Positions 17,383-26,341 are shown, counted from the stretch's first letter. The stretch: DNA of 47,502 bases from Lysobacterales bacterium (GCA_021648125.1 JAKITK010000019.1:1-47502), one strand, 5' to 3'. Notes: a model not told the origin generated them from the letters alone. Translations and numbers: made by a program.

Positions 17383-18215
17383 TTAAGTTGAGAAACTTCA
17401 ACAGGGTTCTGTTGCCAGCCGGTCTCCAGAAAGACTTCAAGCACCAACTTGCTGCCGAAGTACGCCAGTATCAGGAACCACATACCAACCAGCGTTAGGC
17501 GAACCGCGGTTCGGCCACGCCAGCCATAGCGCCAACGGCCAAGGATTAGAACCGCAAATACCAGCCAGGCAATCAGGCTGAGTACGGTTTTGTGTACCAA
17601 GTGTTGGGCAAACAGGTTATCAACAAAAATAAAACCGCTCAGCAGACCGATACTGAGGGCGATAAAGCCGATACTAACCAGTCGCAGCAATACTTTATCC
17701 AGTACTTCAAGCGGTGGCAGGGCTTCGATCATGCTTGTTAGCCGATGCGAACGCAAAAAATGATCCAGTACCAATATAAATAAGGCGTAAACGGTAGCAA
17801 CCCCAAACATGGCAAAGGCCAGCATGGAACTAAAAACATGGATGCGGGTATCGGCGGTGATGTGCATAAGTGCCAGCGGGGTATTGGGTATCACCACCAG
17901 AGTGAACAGGATAATAGCAGTGATAGGGAATGCAATAAGCCCAGCCGGTAGTAGGCTTTGCCCGAAAATCTTTGAGGCAACAATAATTATCGCCATAATT
18001 AATGCTGCCAGCGAGAGCACATGCAGTAGGCTGACATCAATTATGCCGCTGCTGTTATTGTCGTACCAGCCAGCAGCAAAATGAAATAACACAGCCAGAA
18101 TCGCCAGCTTGTATATAGCAGAATTGGCTGGTAGTTTTTTTTTCACCGCCCGCCATTGCAAGCTGGAAGCCAACAAATAGAAAAGTGCTGCGGTTAGATA
18201 AAGCGTGCTTAACAT
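17379..18215 (-). CDS. ypjD: YpjD-like cytochrome c assembly (CcsA/HemX) family protein
   Basis: From the ATG at 18215 this is a 278-residue inner-membrane protein with about eight helices and the CcsA/CcmC-type fold (family of haem-handling membrane proteins). The longer reading, starting at 18242, would add nine hydrophilic residues before the first helix and is less likely because family members start right at the helix (MLSTLYLTAALFYLL). It overlaps the corC-like gene by 4 bp and is divergent from ffh. Its exact function is not settled; haem transport or a role beside the CNNM transporter are both possible. Confidence 0.85.
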   Translation of the reverse strand: MLSTLYLTAALFYLLASSLQWRAVKKKLPANSAIYKLAILAVLFHFAAGWYDNNSSGIIDVSLLHVLSLAALIMAIIIVASKIFGQSLLPAGLIAFPITAIILFTLVVIPNTPLALMHITADTRIHVFSSMLAFAMFGVATVYALFILVLDHFLRSHRLTSMIEALPPLEVLDKVLLRLVSIGFIALSIGLLSGFIFVDNLFAQHLVHKTVLSLIAWLVFAVLILGRWRYGWRGRTAVRLTLVGMWFLILAYFGSKLVLEVFLETGWQQNPVEVSQLK

Positions 18216-18288
18216 TTGTGTATGATGGCACACTGGCAACAACAGTCAACTATTGCGACATGCAGATTGGCTGAATTTTTCGATATTT

Positions 18289-18316
18289 TTGGATATACCC
18301 CTGTCTGGGTTATAAT
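18289..18316 (+). promoter_or_regulatory. sigma70-type promoter of ffh
   Basis: TTGGAT (18289-18294) and TATAAT (18311-18316) are 16 bp apart, placing transcription start near 18323, about 68 bases before the ffh ATG. The -10 box is perfect. Confidence 0.6.
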
Positions 18317-18390
18317 TAAAAGATTGAAGTTATCTAAATGCATGGGTTGTATAAACCCGGCAGCAATGGAACGCCTATGTTGGAAAGTTT

Positions 18391-19770
18391 ATGTTTGAAA
18401 GCCTGAGTGACCGCCTAAATTCGACCCTGCAAAAACTCCGTGGTAAGGGTCGCTTATCAGAAGATAATATTAAAGATGCTTTGCGCGAAGTGCGCATTGC
18501 CCTGCTGGAAGCGGATGTTGCCCTGCCGGTCATCAAAAACTTTATCGAAGGTGTGCGTGAACGCGCCTTAGGTCAGGAAGTACTCAAAAGCCTGACCCCA
18601 GGGCAAGCACTGGTTAAAGTGGTTAACGATGAGTTGGTGCGGGTTATGGGCGCGGCGAACGAAAGCCTTAACCTTAGCGCTGTGCCACCGGCAGTGGTGT
18701 TGATGGCGGGTTTGCAGGGTGCGGGTAAAACCACCACCACCGCCAAGCTGGCGCTATTACTAAAGCAAAAAGAAAATAAAAAAGTCATGGTTGTCAGTGC
18801 GGATGTTTATCGCCCCGCTGCGATCAAGCAGCTGGAAACCCTAGCGCAGCAAGTAGATGTGGTCTTTCAGCCATCATTAACTAGCGGTCATCCGGTCGAT
18901 ATTGTCAGTGCGGCATTAGCCGAGGCCAAGCGCCAGTTTATTGATGTGCTACTGGTTGATACAGCTGGTCGCCTACATATTGATGAAGAAATGATGGCCG
19001 AAATCAAGGCGATTCATGCTGCGGTTAATCCGGTGGAAACACTCTTTGTGGTCGATGCCATGACCGGGCAGGATGCGGCCAATACTGCAAAAGCATTTGC
19101 TGAAGCCTTGCCGTTAACCGGCATTGTATTGACCAAAACCGATGGTGACGCCCGCGGTGGCGCCGCACTTTCGGTACGCCAAATTACCGGTAAGCCGATC
19201 AAATTTATGGGTGTTGGGGAAAAAATCGATGCGCTGGAGGCATTTCATCCCGACCGTTTGGCATCGCGTATCCTCGGTATGGGCGATGTGCTCTCCTTGG
19301 TCGAGGAAGTACAATCTAAGGTCGATCAAGTTGAAGCCGAAAAACTGGTCAAAAAACTGCGTCGGGGTAATCAGTTTGATCTAGGTGATTTCCGTTCACA
19401 ACTACAGCAAATGGAGTCCATGGGCGGAATGAGCAGTATGATGGATAAACTGCCGGGTATGGGCCAAATCCCGGATGCCGTTAAACAAAAAGCCGGTAAC
19501 GATAAAAGTAACGGGCAGATGATCGCCATTATTAACTCTATGACGGCAAAAGAACGCGAGTTTCCCGCGGTCATTCGTGGTTCGCGCAAACGCCGGATTG
19601 CCCAGGGCTCCGGAACCACTATTCAGGAAGTCAATAAAGTCCTCAAACAACATAAAAAAATGCAGTTGATGATGAAAAAGTTCTCTGGTGGCGGGATGAA
19701 AAAAATGATGCGAATGATGCAGGGAAAAATGTCGGGTGGTATGCCTCCCGGCGGTGGCTTCCCGATGTAA
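18391..19770 (+). CDS. ffh: signal recognition particle protein Ffh
   Basis: A 459-residue GTPase that binds signal sequences of nascent membrane proteins together with 4.5S RNA and docks with FtsY. The N domain (1-90) is followed by the G domain with GLQGAGKTTT (P-loop), DTAGR and TKTDG, and a Met-rich M domain from about 330 ending KMSGGMPPGGGFPM. Length is typical. It starts the conserved ffh-rpsP-rimM-trmD-rplS neighbourhood, though a PhoX-like gene is inserted before rpsP. An array of 11-bp repeats begins within its last codons. Confidence 0.97.
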   Translation: MFESLSDRLNSTLQKLRGKGRLSEDNIKDALREVRIALLEADVALPVIKNFIEGVRERALGQEVLKSLTPGQALVKVVNDELVRVMGAANESLNLSAVPPAVVLMAGLQGAGKTTTTAKLALLLKQKENKKVMVVSADVYRPAAIKQLETLAQQVDVVFQPSLTSGHPVDIVSAALAEAKRQFIDVLLVDTAGRLHIDEEMMAEIKAIHAAVNPVETLFVVDAMTGQDAANTAKAFAEALPLTGIVLTKTDGDARGGAALSVRQITGKPIKFMGVGEKIDALEAFHPDRLASRILGMGDVLSLVEEVQSKVDQVEAEKLVKKLRRGNQFDLGDFRSQLQQMESMGGMSSMMDKLPGMGQIPDAVKQKAGNDKSNGQMIAIINSMTAKEREFPAVIRGSRKRRIAQGSGTTIQEVNKVLKQHKKMQLMMKKFSGGGMKKMMRMMQGKMSGGMPPGGGFPM

Positions 19771-19853
19771 TACCAATTTAATACCGATTTAATGCTGATG
19801 TAATCCCAATGTAATCCCTATGTGATCCCTATGTAATTCTGATGTATGAATGA
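19766..19853 (+). repeat. tandem array of eight 11-bp units after ffh
   Basis: Eight consecutive 11-base units with consensus TGTAATCCCTA run from the ffh stop codon to 10 bp before the next gene. Units 4-6 (TGTAATCCCAA, TGTAATCCCTA, TGTGATCCCTA) are closest; the outer ones (TTTAATACCGA, TGTAATTCTGA, TGTATGAATGA) are degenerate. The first unit includes the TAA stop of ffh. Confidence 0.8.
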
Positions 19854-19863
19854 GCAGTAACGA

Positions 19864-21306
19864 ATGAAAAAATCAATAGATAATTACTCACCCGCCCGGC
19901 GCCGCTTTTTGCGCCAGTCCGCGGTTGCCGCCGGTTTTTCCAGCTTGCCGCTAAGCTGGCAGGCAATCGCAAAAACCATAGGTTCCGGAAGAATTCCGCA
20001 ATTGAAACCTGGTTATGGCGAATTGTTTCCGGTCGCAGATCAACGCACTGGATTGGAATTACTGCGCCTGCCGAAAGGTTTCAGCTACACCAGTTTTTCC
20101 TGGACGGGGGAAACCATGGACGATGGTAATATGGTTCCCGGCAAAGCGGATGGTATGGGGGTGGTAAAAGAAGATGGCGAGCAGTTGGTTCTGGTTAGAA
20201 ACCACGAACTGGATGGTCGTACTCCGCTGGTGGGAAGCCCAGATCAAGCCTACGATAATATGGGTGGCGGCACCACAACACTGGTGTTTAATCAGGTCAG
20301 TGGGAAATTGGAAAAATCTTGGCTGAGTTTGTCTGGAACCGTTAGGAATTGTGCTGGCGGAGTAACCCCGTGGGGTACTTGGTTGTCGTGTGAAGAGGCC
20401 TGCTACGACCCAGAATTGGCGGTTTCAACCAATTGGTTGAGGCGACTTTACTGGAAAAGTGAAAGAGCAACAAAAAATCACGGCTGGGTGTTTGAAGTAC
20501 CTGCGGAAGGTATAGCCAAGCCGGAACCCTTGTACGAGATGGGTCAGTTTGAGCATGAAGCTTGTGCTGTCGACCCGCATTCGGGAATGATTTATCAAAC
20601 CGAAGACATGCGGCCTAAATCCGGGTTTTATCGTTTCATTCCGCAGCAAAAAGAGCAGTTGCAGGCGGGCGGCAAGCTGCAGATGATGAAGGTTTTGGAT
20701 CACCCCGATATGCGTAAAAGTTTTGCCATCGGTACTGAGTTTGATGTGCAGTGGGTAGGTATTAAAAACCCAAGACTGGGGCATAGTCCCGGTACTCACG
20801 ATAGTTCTGGGGTTGTAAATCAAGGCTTGGTGGCTGGTGGCAGTGCATTTTTGGCGCTGGAGGGTTGCTTCTACTACCAAGGCCAAGTGTTTTTTACCGC
20901 TAAAAGGGGTGGTGCAGCGCATGCTGGACAGGTTTTTTGTTATAACCCTGAAACCAAAAAGTTAACGCTGATATTTGAATCACCGTCCCATCAGGTCTTT
21001 TCCGGCCCTGATAATCTCGCGGTTAGCCCACGGGGTAATATCGTTCTTTGTGAAGATCATGTCACAAAAGTGAATAAATCTCAGCACTTGCTGGCTTTGC
21101 TCGAAAGTGGGGATTACTTTTACTTCAGCCAAATTAATCCGGAAATCAACGGTCTGCACTATGGTCATGACCTTGCTGAAACCTTGGTAGGCAGCGAGTG
21201 GGCAGGGGTTTCATTTTCAGCAGATGGCCGCTGGATGTTCGCAAATCTCTTTAACCCTGGGATCACGGTCGCAATTACCGGTCCTTGGGTGGATGGTTTA
21301 GCATAA
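19864..21306 (+). CDS. PhoX-like (DUF839) Tat-exported protein
   Basis: A 480-residue protein with a twin-arginine signal (RRRFLRQSAVAAGFSSLPLSW, residues 13-33) that should export it folded to the periplasm. The rest matches the DUF839/PhoX beta-propeller family, with stretches such as LPKGFSYTSFSWTGETMDDG, NHELDG, GGGTTTL, SCEEACYD, HEACAVDP, GPDNLAVSPRGNIVLCEDH and GVSFSADGRWMFANL. PhoX proper is a calcium/iron-dependent alkaline phosphatase; this protein may share that fold and metal binding, but the activity is not proven. It interrupts the ffh-rpsP gene order seen in relatives, with a possible terminator just after it (21390-21412). Confidence 0.82.
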   Translation: MKKSIDNYSPARRRFLRQSAVAAGFSSLPLSWQAIAKTIGSGRIPQLKPGYGELFPVADQRTGLELLRLPKGFSYTSFSWTGETMDDGNMVPGKADGMGVVKEDGEQLVLVRNHELDGRTPLVGSPDQAYDNMGGGTTTLVFNQVSGKLEKSWLSLSGTVRNCAGGVTPWGTWLSCEEACYDPELAVSTNWLRRLYWKSERATKNHGWVFEVPAEGIAKPEPLYEMGQFEHEACAVDPHSGMIYQTEDMRPKSGFYRFIPQQKEQLQAGGKLQMMKVLDHPDMRKSFAIGTEFDVQWVGIKNPRLGHSPGTHDSSGVVNQGLVAGGSAFLALEGCFYYQGQVFFTAKRGGAAHAGQVFCYNPETKKLTLIFESPSHQVFSGPDNLAVSPRGNIVLCEDHVTKVNKSQHLLALLESGDYFYFSQINPEINGLHYGHDLAETLVGSEWAGVSFSADGRWMFANLFNPGITVAITGPWVDGLA

Positions 21307-21389
21307 AACAAATAAAATAGTTAATAAATAAGTTAGGCAGGTGTTTCTTTTTGCCTAAAATATCGTTAAAATACTCTGTTTCGTGGAAC

Positions 21390-21412
21390 GGCTCCTGTTT
21401 GGAGCCCTTTTT
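21390..21412 (+). terminator. hairpin plus T-run upstream of rpsP
   Basis: GGCTCC (21390-21395), loop TGTTT and GGAGCC (21401-21406) are followed by CTTTTTG. It lies 84 bp after the PhoX-like stop and 60 bp before rpsP. It can end the upstream transcript or, if the rpsP promoter lies before it, act as an attenuator in the ribosomal operon leader. Confidence 0.6.
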
Positions 21413-21472
21413 GCTTGCCCGTCATGCACTAAAAGTATTGTCGCGGTAATATTTAAACAGGTTTATAAGCAC

Positions 21473-21748
21473 ATGGTAAAGATTCGTTTAGCTCGTGGTG
21501 GCGCCAAGAAGCGTCCTTTCTATCACATCGTAGCAACTGACAGCCGTAACAAACGGGATGGTCGTTACATTGAGCGCCTGGGTTTCTTTAACCCGGTAGC
21601 CCGCGGGCAGGAAGAACGCCTGCGTGTTGATTTGGTACGCGTAGATCACTGGGTAGGCGAAGGCGCTCAGATTACAGACCGTGTACAAGCGCTGTTAAAA
21701 GATGCGCATAAAGCCGCTGCTGCAACTGATACCGCAGCCGCCGCTTAA
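21473..21748 (+). CDS. rpsP: 30S ribosomal protein S16
   Basis: A 91-residue protein starting [20 protein letters not shown], the standard S16 N-terminus, with conserved [19 protein letters not shown]. An in-frame start 90 bp upstream would add 30 residues that match nothing in the family and overlap the hairpin, so ATG 21473 is chosen. The C-terminal Ala-rich tail ([11 protein letters not shown] type) is variable in the family. It heads the rpsP-rimM-trmD-rplS operon, whose members belong to ribosome assembly and tRNA modification. Confidence 0.97.
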   Translation: MVKIRLARGGAKKRPFYHIVATDSRNKRDGRYIERLGFFNPVARGQEERLRVDLVRVDHWVGEGAQITDRVQALLKDAHKAAAATDTAAAA

Positions 21749-21754
21749 ATAACA

Positions 21755-22297
21755 ATGCTTGATTCCCGGGAAGATACTTCCCGGCCTGTTGTTATATTAG
21801 GTCGGATTGTTGGTGTTCACGGGATAGGCGGTGGTTTAAAGGTGCTTTCATGGACCGAACCGCGGGATGAAATTCTCAAGCTTGGGCCGTGGTTGCTGGG
21901 CAACCCGAAAGCCGGAAATGAGCTAAAAAATTATACGCCTGTGAAGCTAGCTTCCGGACGGATTCAGGGCAAAGTGCTAGTAGTGACTTTACCCGGAATT
22001 ACTGATCGAACCGCAGCCGAAAACCAGATTGGCAAAATGATCGCAATCCGGCAGGAAGACATGCCCGATTGCGAAGAAAATAGCTGGTACTGGAGCGATA
22101 TTGTAGGCTTGCAGGTGGTCAACCTTGAAGGTCATGAACTGGGTAAGTTAACCGAGATGATGTCCACCGGGGCCAATGATGTAATGGTTGTGCGGGCCGA
22201 AAGGGAACACTTAATCCCTTTTATTCATGGGCAATATGTAAAAAATGTAGATCTTGATGCCGGTGTTATTAGCGTAGACTGGGATCATGAATTTTAA
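21755..22297 (+). CDS. rimM: 16S rRNA processing protein RimM
   Basis: A 180-residue ribosome maturation factor that helps assemble the 30S head by binding S19. The N-terminal RimM barrel (VVILGRIVGVHGIGGGLKVLSWTE) and C-terminal PRC-barrel domain (SWYWSDIVGLQVVNLEGHELGKL to DVMVVRAEREHLIPFI) are both complete. It lies 6 bp after rpsP without a clear ribosome-binding site, so translation is probably coupled. Confidence 0.96.
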   Translation: MLDSREDTSRPVVILGRIVGVHGIGGGLKVLSWTEPRDEILKLGPWLLGNPKAGNELKNYTPVKLASGRIQGKVLVVTLPGITDRTAAENQIGKMIAIRQEDMPDCEENSWYWSDIVGLQVVNLEGHELGKLTEMMSTGANDVMVVRAEREHLIPFIHGQYVKNVDLDAGVISVDWDHEF

Positions 22298-22315
22298 AGC
22301 AAATACAGCATTGTC

Positions 22316-23053
22316 ATGCGTATAGATGTGGTGACATTGTTTCCGGATGAATTCAGGCAACTGGTTGATCTGGGAGTTACCGGTAGGGCTATCCGCGAGG
22401 ATAAAATCCAGCTGCAAACCTGGAACCCGCGGGACTATACCGCTGACCGACACCGTACGGTGGACGACCGGCCTTATGGCGGCGGCCCCGGAATGGTAAT
22501 GATGGTAGAGCCACTGGCAAAAACGCTGGCGGCGGTAGCAGAGGCTTCATCTATTGCAGCGGAAGTGGCATTGATGTCTCCACAGGGCAAAGCCCTGGAT
22601 CAAACGGCAGTTGAGGCTTTGGCCAGTCGGCAACGATTGATTCTGATATGCGGTCGATACGAAGGTATCGATGAAAGATTGATTGATGCGCTGGTGGATG
22701 AAGAATGGTCCATTGGTGATTATGTATTAAGTGGCGGCGAATTAGCCGCAGCTGTAATTGTAGATGCGGTCAGTCGTTTGCAGGCTGATGTGTTGGGCGA
22801 CGCTCGCTCAGCCGAGCAGGACTCCTTTAGCGATGGCCTGCTAGATTACCCGCACTACACCCGACCGGAAGATGTGGCCGGGGATAAAGTACCAAAGGTA
22901 TTGCTCAGTGGTGACCACGCGGCAATCAAAAAATGGCGTCGCAAACAGGCGCTCGGCAGAACCTGGCAAAGACGCCCGGAGTTGCTGGAGAAAATGGAAT
23001 TAAGTAAACAGGATCAGGCGTTATTAACTGATTTTATTAATGATTTAACCTGA
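22316..23053 (+). CDS. trmD: tRNA (guanine37-N1)-methyltransferase TrmD
   Basis: A 245-residue SPOUT-class enzyme that methylates G37 of tRNAs reading CNN codons, preventing frameshifting. The trefoil-knot SAM-binding elements are visible: [27 protein letters not shown] and [17 protein letters not shown]. The C-terminal domain ending LLTDFINDL is complete. It lies 18 bp after rimM in the same operon. Confidence 0.97.
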   Translation: MRIDVVTLFPDEFRQLVDLGVTGRAIREDKIQLQTWNPRDYTADRHRTVDDRPYGGGPGMVMMVEPLAKTLAAVAEASSIAAEVALMSPQGKALDQTAVEALASRQRLILICGRYEGIDERLIDALVDEEWSIGDYVLSGGELAAAVIVDAVSRLQADVLGDARSAEQDSFSDGLLDYPHYTRPEDVAGDKVPKVLLSGDHAAIKKWRRKQALGRTWQRRPELLEKMELSKQDQALLTDFINDLT

Positions 23054-23090
23054 ATTAACCGCCAGAACGGCTGACGGATGAGAGAATATT

Positions 23091-23447
23091 ATGAGTAGTT
23101 TAGTTGACCAAGTTAATGCCGAACAGATGGAGCGTAAGCTACCGGATTTCGCCCCTGGTGATACCGTCATCGTGCATGTAAAAGTAAAAGAAGGCGACCG
23201 TGAACGGCTGCAGGCTTTTGAAGGCGTCGTTATTGCGATCCGCAATCGCGGCCTCAACTCAGCGTTTACCGTGCGTAAAATGTCCCACGGAACCGGCGTA
23301 GAGCGCGTATTCCAGACTTATAGCAAGATGATCGATTCGGTCACTGTTAAACGACGCGGTAAAGTTCGGCGTGCCAAGCTGTACTACTTGCGCGGCCTGG
23401 AAGGCAAGTCAGCGCGGATTACAGAAAAACTGCCAAACCGCAACTAA
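23091..23447 (+). CDS. rplS: 50S ribosomal protein L19
   Basis: A 118-residue protein with the typical L19 sequence: [46 protein letters not shown] and [20 protein letters not shown]. It contributes to the 30S-50S interface. The ATG follows GAGAGAATATT. It is the last gene of the operon and is followed by a strong terminator. Confidence 0.97.
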   Translation: MSSLVDQVNAEQMERKLPDFAPGDTVIVHVKVKEGDRERLQAFEGVVIAIRNRGLNSAFTVRKMSHGTGVERVFQTYSKMIDSVTVKRRGKVRRAKLYYLRGLEGKSARITEKLPNRN

Positions 23448-23470
23448 GCGCGGTTTCAGCAATATCTCAA

Positions 23471-23497
23471 AAGCCCGTCTGCATGGCGGGCTTTTTT
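23471..23497 (+). terminator. rho-independent terminator after rplS
   Basis: AAGCCCG, a short loop TCTGCATGG-type spacer, and CGGGCTT are followed by TTTTT. It starts 23 bases after the rplS stop, ending the rpsP operon. Confidence 0.88.
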
Positions 23498-23525
23498 GTG
23501 TCTGTTGTTTTCTCCTTGTTTACCA

Positions 23526-23554
23526 TTGAAAACCGACTCGCTTATACCCATTTA
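23526..23554 (+). promoter_or_regulatory. sigma32 heat-shock promoter of htpG
   Basis: TTGAAA (23526-23531) and ACCCATTTA (23546-23554) are separated by 14 bases, close to the sigma32 consensus CTTGAAA-N13/14-CCCCATNT. Start would be near 23563, about 27 bases before htpG. Confidence 0.7.
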
Positions 23555-23589
23555 TACAGCATCCTGATTGACTGAGACAGTAAAATATT

Positions 23590-25491
23590 ATGAGCACTAA
23601 AACTTCAGATAAAAATACCGCCAAGGTAGAAAACTTCGAATTCCAAGCCGAGGCTAAACAAGTCCTGCAACTAATGATTCATTCCTTGTATTCCAATAAG
23701 GAAATCTTCATGCGCGAGCTAATCTCCAATGGCTCGGATGCATTGGACAAACTGCGTTTTGCCGCACTTTCCGATGATAGTCTGTATGCCGGTGATGGCG
23801 ACTTACATATTGAGGTAGAAGTCGACAAAGATGCCGGCACCATAACCATTCGCGATAATGGTATTGGTATGGACAGAGACGAAGTGATTAGTAATATAGG
23901 CACAATCGCTCGCTCTGGAACGCGCAAGTTTCTGGAAGCACTTAGCGGCGATGACAAAAAAGATGCCAACCTAATTGGCCAGTTCGGTGTAGGTTTCTAC
24001 TCCAGCTTTATTGTTGCCGACAAAGTGACATTGACTACGCGTAAAGCAGGAAGTGATAAATCAGCCGGTACCCGTTGGGAGTCTGCCGGTGACGGTGATT
24101 ACAGTCTGGAAAGTCTAGAGCTGGACAAACACGGAACCGAGTTGACTCTCCACTTGAAAGATGGAGAGGAAGAATTCCTCAATGACTGGCAGTTACGCAA
24201 TATCATTACCCGTTATTCTGACCATATCGGTTTCCCTATCCGGATGCCGGAAGAAGTCAAAGTTGACCCGGAAGATAAAGATTCAGAAACAAAAACAGAG
24301 TGGTCCGACATTAATAAAGCCAGTGCTTTATGGACCCTGCCGAAGTCCGAAATTTCAGCAGAAGAATATAAGAAATTCTATAGCCATATTTCAAATGATT
24401 TCGGCGAGCCGCTGACCTGGATGCATAATCGGGTTGAGGGCAACCAAAGCTATACATCATTGCTGTATATCCCGACGCAAGCACCGATGAATATGATGAT
24501 GAATCGGGAAGATCGCGAGGGCCTGAAACTCTATATTAAACGCGTATTCATTATGGATGCAGCGGAACAGCTGCTGCCACATTACTTGCGTTTTGTTCGT
24601 GGGGTTATCGATTCAGATGATTTACCATTGAATGTTTCCCGCGAAATTCTGCAGGACAGCCCGCTGGCTCGCAAGATACAGGCAGGGCTGGTGAAACGGG
24701 TGCTGGATACGCTAGAAAAAATGGCTAAAAACGAGCCGGAACAATATCAAAAATTCTGGGATAACTTTGGCCAGGTGTTGAAAGAAGGCATGGTTGAAGA
24801 TATGCCGAATCAGCAACGAATTGCAAAATTATTGCGCTTTGCCTCCACCCGTAGTGATGCGGATACACAGAATGTTTCCCTGGATGACTACATTAGCGAT
24901 AAAGCCGATGATCAGGATGATATCTGGTTTATTTCCGCCGATAATCCAGCGGCTGCCAGGCATAGCCCGCACCTTGAAGTCTTTAGCAAAGATAAAGTTG
25001 AAGTTTTGTTGATGTCCGATCGCATTGATGAGTGGATGATGGGGTATTTTCGCCAGTACGGTGAAATCAACCTGAAATCAGTCGCTAAGGGTGATTTGAG
25101 CAAGAAAGATGATGATGATAAGACTGAAGATTCAGCTGTTGATGAGCTGCTATATACCCGTATTGCTGAAGTCCTGGGTGATAAAGTTAGCACGGTTAAG
25201 GCAAGTAACCGCCTCACCGAATCTGCCAGTTGCTTGATTCTTGATGAAAATGAAATGGCCCTGCATATGCAACGCTTGATGGAACAGGCCGGTCAGGCAA
25301 TGCCCCACAGCGCCCCTGCACTGGAAATTAATCCAGAGCATGCGATTTTCAAGAAAATGGAAAAAGAGCAGGATGTAGAACGGTTTGCGGATTATTCGCA
25401 GTTGTTGTACGAGCAGGCAATCTTAGCCGAAGGTGGTCAACTGGAAGATCCAGCGGGTTTTGTACATCGGATTAATAAGTTGTTGGTTTAA
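23590..25491 (+). CDS. htpG: Hsp90 chaperone HtpG
   Basis: A 633-residue Hsp90. The N-terminal ATP-binding domain has ELISNGSDALDKLR, the DNGIGM and GTIARSGT loops and GQFGVGFYS. The middle domain includes the conserved GVIDSDDLPLNVSREILQ. The C-terminal dimerisation domain ends in MLINKLLV-like residues. A charged DDDDKTED stretch near 520 lengthens a linker. It is transcribed alone from what looks like a sigma32 promoter and assists folding of late-stage client proteins during heat stress. Confidence 0.97.
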   Translation: MSTKTSDKNTAKVENFEFQAEAKQVLQLMIHSLYSNKEIFMRELISNGSDALDKLRFAALSDDSLYAGDGDLHIEVEVDKDAGTITIRDNGIGMDRDEVISNIGTIARSGTRKFLEALSGDDKKDANLIGQFGVGFYSSFIVADKVTLTTRKAGSDKSAGTRWESAGDGDYSLESLELDKHGTELTLHLKDGEEEFLNDWQLRNIITRYSDHIGFPIRMPEEVKVDPEDKDSETKTEWSDINKASALWTLPKSEISAEEYKKFYSHISNDFGEPLTWMHNRVEGNQSYTSLLYIPTQAPMNMMMNREDREGLKLYIKRVFIMDAAEQLLPHYLRFVRGVIDSDDLPLNVSREILQDSPLARKIQAGLVKRVLDTLEKMAKNEPEQYQKFWDNFGQVLKEGMVEDMPNQQRIAKLLRFASTRSDADTQNVSLDDYISDKADDQDDIWFISADNPAAARHSPHLEVFSKDKVEVLLMSDRIDEWMMGYFRQYGEINLKSVAKGDLSKKDDDDKTEDSAVDELLYTRIAEVLGDKVSTVKASNRLTESASCLILDENEMALHMQRLMEQAGQAMPHSAPALEINPEHAIFKKMEKEQDVERFADYSQLLYEQAILAEGGQLEDPAGFVHRINKLLV

Positions 25492-25536
25492 GTTCGGGTA
25501 AATGTAGGTTTATTTTTATATTAAATAAGAGCTGGG

Positions 25537-25565
25537 CCCCGGACAATGCTTGCGCATTTCCGGGG
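25537..25565. repeat. REP-like hairpin
   Basis: CCCCGGA (25537-25543) pairs with TCCGGGG (25559-25565), with an inner stem AATGC/GCATT around the loop TTGC and one unpaired C. A run of eight T follows about 12 bases later, so it might also help end htpG transcripts, but the spacing is too long for a classic terminator. Confidence 0.6.
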
Positions 25566-25728
25566 TGACGGTTCTTTTTTTTACATAAATAACGCAGTCG
25601 TTCCGGGGCTATCGCCCATCCCCCTAAATAACACCGTCCTTCCGGGGCTGCGAATAGCAGAACCCGGAATCCAGTGGTGTACAAAAATATTTTGCGGCGT
25701 TCTCGGATAGGTCCTTATTTGTTTTTTT

Positions 25729-25776
25729 GGCAGCGTGAAAAGGTCGCTCTTGTGCATCCATGCACCCGCGATCTAC
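25729..25776 (+). repeat. 48-bp direct repeat, copy 1
   Basis: Starts GGCAGCGTGAAAAGGTCGCT and ends CACCCGCGATCTAC. It differs from the copy at 25821-25868 by a single G/A change. It contains the small palindrome TGCATCCATGCA. Confidence 0.85.
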
Positions 25777-25820
25777 TGGGTAGTAGTGTCGTTTTCAGTC
25801 AGTTTCTTTTTTGCTTTTGT

Positions 25821-25868
25821 GGCAGCGTGAAAAGATCGCTCTTGTGCATCCATGCACCCGCGATCTAC
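25821..25868 (+). repeat. 48-bp direct repeat, copy 2
   Basis: Near-identical to 25729-25776, 92 bp away start to start. A T-rich stretch (TTTTTTGG and TTTTGTGG) precedes both copies, so the unit may be slightly longer. Confidence 0.85.
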
Positions 25869-25990
25869 CTACATCCGTGTAGGTAAAATCTATCTTAGGG
25901 GAAGTGCGCGGCGTCCTTTCCGCGGCGAGTGCCACCAGTGTGCGGGAGTGGCTATCGATAATCCTTTATCGACAATTCTGATTAACTGTA

Positions 25991-26191
25991 TTAATGATAT
26001 GCAACTGATATACTTTCGTTCAGTCCAGAAGACGGAATGGTCATATCCAATACGATTAACTTGTTCTGAGCTAGGATCAAGGACTGATGAACACTCTCCA
26101 GCTCTGCTGGAGGGATTTTACCTTTCGAGTTTCTCAGAGTACCTCGCCAGAACTCGATTTCTGCAAAAATCAAATAATATTGGCTACTCAT
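25991..26191 (-). CDS. hypothetical 66-residue protein
   Basis: A small open frame on the minus strand. ATG at 26191 is preceded at a good distance by GGAG (ACGGAGATAGC). The product is soluble-looking, begins MSSQYYLIFAEIEFWRGTLR and has a plausible mix of charged and hydrophobic residues. No family is recognised. The open frame extends upstream to 26290, but the ribosome-binding site favours 26191. It lies between repeats and hslR with no obvious partner, so it could be a relic or a chance frame. Confidence 0.4.
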   Translation of the reverse strand: MSSQYYLIFAEIEFWRGTLRNSKGKIPPAELESVHQSLILAQNKLIVLDMTIPSSGLNESISVAYH

Positions 26192-26341
26192 GCTGTCTAT
26201 CTCCGTTGATGCTTCCGATGGGTGTAATATAGTTTTTCGGAGCAGTGCACGCTTGACAGAAAACGACAAGAACTTGACCCTATACGCCAATTTGCACTAT
26301 TTTTTGGTTTACGCTAATTTGAAGCAACTGGAGGGGTATAA

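Larger units (their letters stand above)
25492..25990. other. repeat-rich intergenic DNA after htpG
   Basis: No convincing gene is seen. The stretch holds a long hairpin at 25537-25565 (CCCCGGA with AATGC inner stem, pairing to GCATT and TCCGGGG). Two related GC-rich fragments containing TTCCGGGGCT follow near 25589 and 25640. Next come a CCCGGAATCCAGTG motif near 25662, shared with 45953, and two 48-bp direct repeats (25729-25776, 25821-25868). Confidence 0.6.

Noticed and set aside
19766..19853. 11-bp units as a CRISPR-like array
   Set aside because: Units are directly adjacent with no spacers, and no cas genes are present.
25674..25886. 70-residue plus-strand open frame
   Set aside because: It is created by the two 48-bp DNA repeats, has no ribosome-binding site and an unnatural composition.
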